From: Lacrimispora saccharolytica
GTDB lineage: Bacteria > Bacillota > Clostridia > Lachnospirales > Lachnospiraceae
Assembly (NCBI GenBank): GCA_021531795.1
Contig: JADYUL010000014.1
Coordinates: forward strand, 1-33,373
Direction of reading: 5' to 3'
DNA length: 33,373 nucleotides
In this document: piece by piece, positions 23,687 through 33,373 of the stretch
How positions within the stretch are numbered: the stretch's first letter is position 1
Layout: each line of letters begins with the position of its first letter
Program-made: the position numbers and the translations under genes
The notes under the pieces: generated by a model
The model's database searches: none
What the model was told of the DNA's origin: nothing
The model's input: only the letters and a program-made list of their open reading frames with translations

Positions 23687-24915
23687 TAACCCTCTTCCCG
23701 ATCATTTCTGTACAGAAAGGCCTCATGGTCTCTTGTCGCTTTTCCTGTATCCTCTTTAGCATATAATAATTTTAACAGGATAGGTGTTGCAATCGAAGAA
23801 ACAATGATAAGCAGAATTACACAGGTAAAATATACATCCGTAAGTAATCCCACAGCCAGTCCCTTCTGAGCAACAATAAGTGCAACCTCACCTCTGGTCA
23901 TCATGCCGATACCTATCTTAATCGAATCTGAATTGGAGAATCTGCACACCTTTGCCACAAGTCCACAGCCGATAATCTTACTTATCAGTGCTACAATTAC
24001 GAATCCTATTGAGAAGAGGAGCAGGCTCATGCTCATCTGGCTGATATCTGTCTTAAGTCCAATGCTGGCGAAGAATATCGGACCAAAAAGCATGTATGAA
24101 TTGATATCCATCTTCTCTGCAATGTAATCTGAGTCATTGATTGAGCAAAGGATAATTCCGGCTACATATGCTCCTGTAATATCTGCAATTCCGAAGTACC
24201 TCTCCGCTATATATGCAAGCGCAAAGCAGTAAGCCATTCCCGCAATTGGGATTCTTCTTGTGTGCGGATATTTCTGGTCCACCCACTTGAATACCTTGTA
24301 TGATACAAAACCAACCAATATTGCAAATACGAAGAACAGCACCGTATTAATTATTACGCTTAACGGATTGTTCTGCGGATTTTTAAAGCCTACAACAAAG
24401 GTAAGTACGATAATACCGATTACATCATCTATTATTGCAGCACTAAGAATAGTCACTCCGACCTTACTCTTAAGCTTTCCAAGCTCTTTAAGAGTCTGAA
24501 CAGTGATACTTACACTGGTTGCTGTCATGATTACTCCGATAAATACAGCCTTATAGAATTCCTCTGAACCAAGCGGTGATACACCATAGAAGCCCATGTA
24601 AAGAAGTGTTCCTCCCAATAAGGGTACAAACACTCCGACAAGTGCTATTAAGAATGCCACCGGTCCGGTTCTGAGTAACTCCTTTAAGTCCGTGCCGAGT
24701 CCTGCGGAGAACATAAGAAGAATTACACCAATCTCCGCCATCTGAGTAATGAATTCAGTCTGCTGAACCAGACCAAGAATACAGGGACCTATAATCAGTC
24801 CCGCAATAATCTCACCTACTACCTGGGGAGCCTTGAGCTTCCTTGCAACAATTCCGAATATCTTGGCAAAAATAACAATAATGGCCAAATCTTTTAATAT
24901 ACTGTATGCTTCCAT
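23686..24915 (-). CDS. CPA2 family cation:proton antiporter (Kef/NapA-like, no regulatory domain)
   Basis: This 409-residue membrane protein has about 12-13 helices. Conserved features are QVVGEIIAGLIIGP (31-44), FSAGLGTDLKEL (69-80), the acidic pair IIDDVIG with Asp163-Asp164 typical of electrogenic Na+/H+ members, and GMMTRGEVALI. It lacks the C-terminal KTN/TrkA-N domain of K+-efflux Kef proteins, so Na+/H+ exchange is the more likely reaction, though this is inference. The C terminus is charged (about 390-409). AGAAGG lies six bases before the ATG. It is encoded between dgt and the lysozyme. Confidence 0.87.
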   Translation of the reverse strand: MEAYSILKDLAIIVIFAKIFGIVARKLKAPQVVGEIIAGLIIGPCILGLVQQTEFITQMAEIGVILLMFSAGLGTDLKELLRTGPVAFLIALVGVFVPLLGGTLLYMGFYGVSPLGSEEFYKAVFIGVIMTATSVSITVQTLKELGKLKSKVGVTILSAAIIDDVIGIIVLTFVVGFKNPQNNPLSVIINTVLFFVFAILVGFVSYKVFKWVDQKYPHTRRIPIAGMAYCFALAYIAERYFGIADITGAYVAGIILCSINDSDYIAEKMDINSYMLFGPIFFASIGLKTDISQMSMSLLLFSIGFVIVALISKIIGCGLVAKVCRFSNSDSIKIGIGMMTRGEVALIVAQKGLAVGLLTDVYFTCVILLIIVSSIATPILLKLLYAKEDTGKATRDHEAFLYRNDREEG

Positions 24916-24926
24916 GTTCTACCTTC

Positions 24927-26348
24927 TTATATCAATCCATTGAACTCCTGGTACAGGTTCTTAGCAAAGCTGTCTGTCATTCCGCATATGTAATCCGTAA
25001 CAAGCAAAAGTCTCAGATACAGTCTGTCACTCTCACTTTTTCCCTCTGAATAGTAATGATATATATGCATATAATCCCTGGAAATCATGGATATTATTTT
25101 CTTGTCAACAACACTTAATTTCTCATCTGTATCGTAATACAATATCGCCTTCATGAACTTATCAAGCAGGAAATTGAGTATCGTATCCGCCGCAATCTCC
25201 AATTTGTATATAGGCTTACTTGTAAATGTATACTTAAACGCAATATCCCCGAGAATATTCATAAGTAAGCCTGCCTTAGATTCTTCAATTAAGCTTTTTG
25301 CAAAAGTGCCCGCCATAATACTTTCGTAATTATCAACAAAGCAATCAGTAACTAACTGAAGCACCTGACCCTGAACTATTACCATCCAGTTCTCAATGGC
25401 ATATACGTCCGGTTCCGACAGATTCTTATCAGTTGCCTTCTCATATTTTTTATTTAACTTCTCCAGACACTGACCGGCAAAATCTGCCGCTTCTTTATTC
25501 TGACTCTTACTTATTCTTTCGTTTACCTCAAGAATAAGGGTGTCAAGCGATATCATTCCCTTTTTTAGTGAATCCTCAATATCGGCTGTAAGATAGGCAA
25601 TATCATCTGCCGCTTCAAGAAGATATGTTAATGGATTTCTGTTTCCATTGCTTCCTACAGAAGCATCTACATTCTCAAATATATCTTTATCCGCATCGAA
25701 ATATCCCATCTTTTTTGTTCTGATATTTCCGGAATACTTATCAATACCTGTAGAATTTACGGGATATTTGATTATGGTACTGAGTAGTGCCTTGGTCAGA
25801 TTCATTCCGTTTTCATCAACTAAGAAATGAAGCTTACTTACTACTCTGAGTGCCTGGGCATTACCCTCGAAATGATAGAAATCATTCTTCTGCTCATCAC
25901 TTAATATTTCATCTATGGGTTTTCCCTTATAGATAAGTTTATTAAAATTATTCTTACACCAGTCCTGAATCGCGCTCTCTCCGAAATGACCGAAAGGGGG
26001 ATTACCTATATCATGAATAAGACCGGCACATTCGAGTATGTCAGAGATTGATTCTCTCTGCTCATAAGAAAAATCACTGCTAAGATTATTGTTAATAATA
26101 CTCTGTCCTACACTCTGTCCCAGCGACCTTGCAAAGGAGCTGACCTCTAAGCTGTGGGTCAGTCTGGTTCTAACATAATCATTCTTATCAAGTGGAAAAA
26201 CCTGTGTCTTATCCTGGAGTCGCCTGAAGGCAGCACTGGAAATAATTCTGTGATAATCCTTCTCAAATTCAGTTCGTAAATCTCTCGAAGACGTTGGTTT
26301 GCTGAATTGCCTTATTCTGTCTTCGCATAGGATATTCTTCCAGTTCAT
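24927..26348 (-). CDS. dgt: Deoxyguanosinetriphosphate triphosphohydrolase (dGTPase), HD family
   Basis: This 473-residue HD-domain enzyme removes triphosphate from dGTP, or a related dNTP, controlling nucleotide pools. The metal site is visible as RTRLTHSLE (His65), the pair IHDIGNPPFGHFGE (His112-Asp113), and a later DDIAYLTADIED. Family members run 440-505 residues. I start at 26348, since the longer frame begins at GTG beside a hairpin. No good ribosome binding site is visible before the ATG. It follows the gyrA hairpin by about 30 bases, so it may use a near-leaderless transcript or read-through. It is the first gene of the dgt-to-ahcY run. Confidence 0.88.
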   Translation of the reverse strand: MNWKNILCEDRIRQFSKPTSSRDLRTEFEKDYHRIISSAAFRRLQDKTQVFPLDKNDYVRTRLTHSLEVSSFARSLGQSVGQSIINNNLSSDFSYEQRESISDILECAGLIHDIGNPPFGHFGESAIQDWCKNNFNKLIYKGKPIDEILSDEQKNDFYHFEGNAQALRVVSKLHFLVDENGMNLTKALLSTIIKYPVNSTGIDKYSGNIRTKKMGYFDADKDIFENVDASVGSNGNRNPLTYLLEAADDIAYLTADIEDSLKKGMISLDTLILEVNERISKSQNKEAADFAGQCLEKLNKKYEKATDKNLSEPDVYAIENWMVIVQGQVLQLVTDCFVDNYESIMAGTFAKSLIEESKAGLLMNILGDIAFKYTFTSKPIYKLEIAADTILNFLLDKFMKAILYYDTDEKLSVVDKKIISMISRDYMHIYHYYSEGKSESDRLYLRLLLVTDYICGMTDSFAKNLYQEFNGLI

Positions 26349-26379
26349 AATAGTACCATTAATTGTATATTGCACAATT

Positions 26380-26405
26380 AGGTCGCCGGGAAATCCCGGC
26401 GACCT
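26380..26405 (-). terminator. GC-rich hairpin after gyrA
   Basis: AGGTCGCCGGG (26380-26390) and CCCGGCGACCT (26395-26405) form a perfect 11-bp stem with a four-base loop. On the minus strand it starts 12 bases after the gyrA stop codon. No U-tract follows (AATTGTGC). A second small inverted repeat (AATTGT/ACAATT) lies immediately downstream. It probably ends, or protects the 3' end of, the dnaN-gyrA transcript. Confidence 0.65.
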
Positions 26406-26417
26406 ATAAAATTTTAA

Positions 26418-28946
26418 TTAATCTTCATCAGATACTTCTGCATCAGTTTCATCAAAATCATTGTCATTAACTTTATCAGAATTAATTACTGCCTCATCCT
26501 CAGAGATTTCATCTCTTACCTTGGCAATTTTGGCAATCTTGACATTCTCTGCAAGATCCATAAGCTTAACTCCGCTTGTTACTCTTCCAAGCTCTCTTAA
26601 GTCGCTCATTCTGATCTGAATAATGATTCCCTCATTTGTTATCATCATTATCTCATGATTGTCATTAACAGCTTTAACTCCGACAACATGTCCGGTCTTA
26701 TCATTAAGCTTATAGCATCTAAGTCCCTTGCCTCCTCTCTTCTGAACTCTGAATTTATCAAGAGAAGTTCTCTTACCGATACCATTCTCGGTTACAAGCA
26801 GTAGCGACTCACCCTGAGTATCAATCTGCATTCCGACTACTTCGTCTCCCTCATCAAGATTAATACCCTTAACTCCTATTGAATTACGTGAAGTACATCT
26901 GACATCAGTTTCTTTAAACTCGATACACATTGCATTCTTTGTAACAATGAATATCATATTATCCTTATCTGTGGTCTTAACATCGATAAGCTCATCATCC
27001 TCATTGATGTTGATTGCGATAAGTCCGTTCTTTCTTATATTGGCAAATTCCTGAATGGATGTCTTCTTACATATACCCTTCTTGGTAATGAAGAACAGGT
27101 TCTTATGCTCCTCTATACTGGTAAGTGGTATCATAGCTGATATCTTCTCACCCGGCTGGAGCTGCAGAAGATTAATTATTGCGGTTCCTCTTGCTGTTCT
27201 TCCGGCCTCGGGTATCTCATAGCCTCTAAGTCTGTATACCCTGCCTAAGTTGGTATAGAACATGACATCATTGTGGGTATTGGTCATAAGTAAATCTTCG
27301 ATGTAATCATCATTGATCGTAGACATACCCTTAATGCCCTTACCGCCTCTGTTCTGAGAATGGAAATTGTCCATTGTCATTCTCTTAATATATCCAAGGT
27401 TGGTCATGGCAATAACCACATTCTCATCAGGAATCATATCTTCAATAGAGATATCATCATCATCAAAGCCTATCTTGGTTCTTCTGTCATCTCCGAACTT
27501 TTCGGCAATAGTTGTAATTTCATCCTTGATTACTCCAAGAAGAATCTTCTTATCTCCAAGAATTGCCTTTAATTCTCCTATAAGTTTAACCAGTTCCCTG
27601 TGCTGCTCTTCGATCTTCTCAGATTCCAAACCTGTCAGAGTTTTCAGTCTCATATCAACTATTGCCTGGGACTGTGCATCAGATAAGCCGAATCTTTCTA
27701 TCAACTTCTCCTTGGCTTCAGGAGTATTGGCAGAGTTACGGATTATGCTTATTACCTCATCTATATTATCAAGAGCAATAAGCAGACCTTGTAAAATATG
27801 ATCCTTCCTCTCAGCTTCGTCAAGATCGAACTGAGTTCTTCTGGTAACAACCTCTTCCTGATGCTTAAGATAATACAGAAGAATATCAAGAAGATTCATA
27901 ACCTTTGGCTGATTGTTGGTAAGAGCAAGCATAATCACACCGAAGGTATCCTGGAGCTGGGTATGCTTATAAAGCTTATTTAAGAATACATTGGCATTAA
28001 CATCTCTTCTAAGCTCGATTACTACCCTGGTTCCTTCTCTGTTGGACTCATCTCTTATATCTGTGAGTCCGTCAATCTTCTTATCCTTATGAAGCTCAGC
28101 TATCTTCTCAATAAGCTTAGCTTTATTAACCATATATGGAAGCTCTGTAACAATAATCTGAGTCTTACCATTCTCAAGAGTCTCAATATTGCATACAGCT
28201 CTTACCTTAATCTTGCCTCTTCCGGTTCTGTAGGCTTCCTCAACTCCTCTGGTACCGAGAATCGTTCCGCCTGTTGGAAAATCAGGAGCTTTGACAAGAG
28301 GCAGAATCTCATCTATTTCTGTTTCCCTGTCCTCGTTAATCTTATTATCAATAATCTTAACTACAGCAGAAATTACCTCCCTTAAGTTATGAGGAGGTAT
28401 ATTGGTTGCCATACCGACTGCTATTCCCGTTGTTCCGTTAACAAGCAGATTGGGAAATCTGGCAGGAAGCACGGTAGGCTCCATTTCCGTCTCATCAAAG
28501 TTAGGGATAAAGTCAACCGTGTTCTTATCAAGTCCCGATAACAGTTCCATGCTTATCTTAGAGAGTCTGGCCTCAGTATATCGCATGGCAGCTGCTCCGT
28601 CACCATCCTCAGAACCGAAATTACCATGTCCGTCTACAAGCGGATATCTGAAATTCCACTCCTGAGCCATGTTAACTAAGGAACCGTATATTGAGCTGTC
28701 TCCATGTGGGTGATATTTACCCATTGTATCACCGACAATTCTCGCACATTTTCTGTGAGGCTTGTCAGGAGTATTGCTCAGTTCCTTCATGGAGAAGAGA
28801 ACTCTTCTCTGAACAGGTTTTAATCCATCTCTTACATCAGGTAGGGCTCTTGATGCAATTACACTCATGGCATAGTCGATATAACTGTCTTCCATGGTCT
28901 TCTTAAGATCTACCTGTTTGATCTGGTCAATTAATGTTACGTCCAT
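26418..28946 (-). CDS. gyrA: DNA gyrase subunit A
   Basis: This 842-residue subunit cuts and rejoins DNA in the A2B2 gyrase, which introduces negative supercoils. The winged-helix and tower region carries catalytic Tyr122 in [12 protein letters not shown]. The quinolone-determining region reads [17 protein letters not shown]: Ser84 matches E. coli Ser83, and Gly88 stands where E. coli has Asp87. The C-terminal wrapping domain shows a gyrA-box-like [12 protein letters not shown] and related QKRGGKGLR repeats. It ends in an acidic tail ([16 protein letters not shown]). It lies 28 bases after gyrB. The ribosome binding site is a weak purine stretch. Length is usual (820-880). Confidence 0.98.
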   Translation of the reverse strand: MDVTLIDQIKQVDLKKTMEDSYIDYAMSVIASRALPDVRDGLKPVQRRVLFSMKELSNTPDKPHRKCARIVGDTMGKYHPHGDSSIYGSLVNMAQEWNFRYPLVDGHGNFGSEDGDGAAAMRYTEARLSKISMELLSGLDKNTVDFIPNFDETEMEPTVLPARFPNLLVNGTTGIAVGMATNIPPHNLREVISAVVKIIDNKINEDRETEIDEILPLVKAPDFPTGGTILGTRGVEEAYRTGRGKIKVRAVCNIETLENGKTQIIVTELPYMVNKAKLIEKIAELHKDKKIDGLTDIRDESNREGTRVVIELRRDVNANVFLNKLYKHTQLQDTFGVIMLALTNNQPKVMNLLDILLYYLKHQEEVVTRRTQFDLDEAERKDHILQGLLIALDNIDEVISIIRNSANTPEAKEKLIERFGLSDAQSQAIVDMRLKTLTGLESEKIEEQHRELVKLIGELKAILGDKKILLGVIKDEITTIAEKFGDDRRTKIGFDDDDISIEDMIPDENVVIAMTNLGYIKRMTMDNFHSQNRGGKGIKGMSTINDDYIEDLLMTNTHNDVMFYTNLGRVYRLRGYEIPEAGRTARGTAIINLLQLQPGEKISAMIPLTSIEEHKNLFFITKKGICKKTSIQEFANIRKNGLIAININEDDELIDVKTTDKDNMIFIVTKNAMCIEFKETDVRCTSRNSIGVKGINLDEGDEVVGMQIDTQGESLLLVTENGIGKRTSLDKFRVQKRGGKGLRCYKLNDKTGHVVGVKAVNDNHEIMMITNEGIIIQIRMSDLRELGRVTSGVKLMDLAENVKIAKIAKVRDEISEDEAVINSDKVNDNDFDETDAEVSDED

Positions 28947-28974
28947 TTCTTTTTCTCTCTATACCTGATATCAG

Positions 28975-32027
<3,053 letters not shown>

Positions 32028-32028
32028 A

Positions 32029-32241
32029 TTATTCCTCAATGAGAATGACATTTCCGTCATACTCAACCTTGTCACCGGCAGTTAATTTCTTGCCACGCTG
32101 CAATTCAACCTGACCGTTAACACTAACCATACCGTCATTAATCACGAATTTTGCATCAACACCGGAATCAACCAATCCCGCTGCCTTAAGAGCCTGACCA
32201 AGCTTTATATATTCTTCTCTTAATTTGATTACAGTTTCCAT
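32029..32241 (-). CDS. yaaA: S4 domain RNA-binding protein YaaA
   Basis: This 70-residue protein is made almost wholly of an S4 RNA-binding domain: IKLGQALKAAGLVDSG, then VSVNGQVELQRGKKL, ending in VILIEE. Small S4 proteins of this type sit between dnaN and recF in most Firmicutes, and the B. subtilis member has been linked to ribosome assembly. No good ribosome binding site precedes the ATG, which is three bases after the dnaN stop codon, so it is probably translated by coupling. Confidence 0.93.
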   Translation of the reverse strand: METVIKLREEYIKLGQALKAAGLVDSGVDAKFVINDGMVSVNGQVELQRGKKLTAGDKVEYDGNVILIEE

Positions 32242-32244
32242 GCT

Positions 32245-33345
32245 TTATACAAAATTAATTGGCAATACAAGATAAATATAGTTCTCTTCTTCATCCTTAA
32301 TGATGCAAGGAGTTCTTGAATTAACCATATGAATCACAATATCTTCATCATCAATAACCTTAAGTGCATCAATTAAGAACTTAGGATTAAAGCCGATCTT
32401 AATATCCTGACCTTTTTTTTCACAATCAAGTTCTTCATGCATACTTCCTATAGCAGAATTTACTCTTAAATTTATGCTTTCATCATTGATATCAACAATT
32501 ACAGGCTTCTTGTCACCTTCCTTGACAAGAAGAGTAGCTCTGCTTATACAGTCAAGGAAATTCTTTTTATTGACCTTTACACTTATATCAAAGTTTGCAG
32601 ACAACATCTTATCAATATCAAAATAATCTCCTTCTATCAATCTTGATACTACGATTGTCTCATCAAACTCAAACAATACATGATTATTTGATAAATATAT
32701 AACTACATCCTCATCTTCGTTATTGGATATAATCTTACTGATTTCATTTAATGTTTTACCGGGAATAATAACCTTCCTGTATTCATAAGAATTCTTAAGA
32801 TTAATTCTTCTGCAGGATATTCTGTGTCCGTCAAGTGATACAACTCTTAAGGTGTCACCGTTTATTTCAAACATCTCACCTTTCATCATCTTATTTGTAT
32901 CGTTATCAGCAATAGAGAATATTGTCTGTCTTATTAAATCCTTAAGACTAATCTTCGATAAATATATTCCTTCTGTTCTCTCTATCTTAGGAAGATAAGT
33001 AAACTCATCTCCGTTCTTACCTGTAATAGTAAACTTTATTTTCTCACAGCTAATCAGAGTATTAAGATCTGCATCAGAATATATTGTAATATCATTGTCA
33101 GGAAGACTTCTTACATAATTACTTATCTGATTGGCGTCATAAGCAACAACTCCCTTTTCAAGTATTGTTCCAGGAACAACAGTCTCAATTCCAAGTTCGG
33201 TATCATTTGTAATAAGTCTGATATCTCCTCTGGTACAATCAAAAAGTACACACTGAAGGATAGACATTGTTGACTTATTTGATACAGCCTTAAGAACAAT
33301 ATTTAAGCCGTTCATCAAATCATTCTTGTTACATATAATTTTCAT
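32245..33345 (-). CDS. dnaN: DNA polymerase III beta subunit (sliding clamp)
   Basis: This 366-residue clamp protein dimerises around DNA and tethers the replicative polymerase. It shows the three-domain pattern: MKIICNKNDLMNGLNIVLKA and STMSILQCVLFD at the start, DGHRISCRRI in the centre, and the C-terminal YLVLPINFV, which matches the usual YLVMP ending. Length is as expected. GGAG ten bases before the ATG supports the start. dnaA and oriC should be just right of the window. The remaining 28 bases hold only this ribosome binding site. Confidence 0.97.
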   Translation of the reverse strand: MKIICNKNDLMNGLNIVLKAVSNKSTMSILQCVLFDCTRGDIRLITNDTELGIETVVPGTILEKGVVAYDANQISNYVRSLPDNDITIYSDADLNTLISCEKIKFTITGKNGDEFTYLPKIERTEGIYLSKISLKDLIRQTIFSIADNDTNKMMKGEMFEINGDTLRVVSLDGHRISCRRINLKNSYEYRKVIIPGKTLNEISKIISNNEDEDVVIYLSNNHVLFEFDETIVVSRLIEGDYFDIDKMLSANFDISVKVNKKNFLDCISRATLLVKEGDKKPVIVDINDESINLRVNSAIGSMHEELDCEKKGQDIKIGFNPKFLIDALKVIDDEDIVIHMVNSRTPCIIKDEEENYIYLVLPINFV

Positions 33346-33373
33346 CTTTTGCGCGCTCCGTTATATTTATTAT

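Overview
The window looks like the origin-proximal chromosome of an anaerobic Gram-positive Firmicute, most likely a member of the Lachnospiraceae. The reasons are the conserved dnaN-yaaA-recF-gyrB-gyrA order at the right end, strong AGGAGG-type ribosome binding sites, moderate G+C by eye (near 40%), an oxygen-sensitive two-subunit fumarase, a flavin reductase-rubredoxin protein, and small proteins (TIGR03905/TSCPD, a YolD-like 'RAAQFAPFAALSG' protein) that are common in that family. dnaA and oriC should lie just beyond the right edge. No species is claimed.

Layout, read from right to left in the direction of transcription. (1) 33345-26418: dnaN, yaaA (S4), recF, gyrB and gyrA, packed tightly and closed by a GC-rich hairpin. 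(2) 26348-19247: dgt, a CPA2 antiporter, a membrane-anchored GH25 lysozyme, murG, a D-2-hydroxyacid dehydrogenase and ahcY, with gaps of 0-11 bases, so probably one operon. (3) 17395-19246: the only two plus-strand genes, a membrane acyltransferase and a GNAT acetyltransferase. (4) 17335-16239: a 41-residue membrane protein too short for normal ORF calling, with its own terminator, a 65-residue YolD-like protein and an ECF transporter S component. (5) 16113-510: a long run of minus-strand genes: mscS, trmL, DJ-1 protein, lipoprotein, TRIC/UPF0126 channel, TSCPD protein, SGNH-like protein, MBOAT, acyltransferase 3, DUF5662, LD-carboxypeptidase, fumarase alpha and beta, a PAS-GGDEF-like-EAL protein, an NCS2 purine permease, Hrb-like flavin reductase-rubredoxin, and an NhaC antiporter. 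(6) 430-1: a consensus promoter, a structured leader, tRNA-Ser(GCU), then a second consensus promoter followed by a leader with a boxA-like site and hairpins. This is best read as the start of an rRNA operon running off the left edge.

Thirty-one of 33 protein genes, and the tRNA, lie on the minus strand. If oriC is at the right, this is the direction of fork movement, and only the acyltransferase-GNAT pair is head-on to replication.

Working themes are replication and nucleotide quality control (dnaN, recF, gyrBA, dgt), envelope synthesis and modification (murG, GH25, LD-carboxypeptidase, MBOAT/SGNH, two acyltransferase-3 proteins), ion and osmotic balance (NhaC, CPA2, MscS, TRIC), and anaerobic redox metabolism (fumarase, Hrb-like protein). 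Several longest-frame starts run back through intergenic hairpins or lack a ribosome binding site. For these I chose internal ATG codons and say so. I saw no insertion sequence, prophage, CRISPR array or convincing riboswitch.
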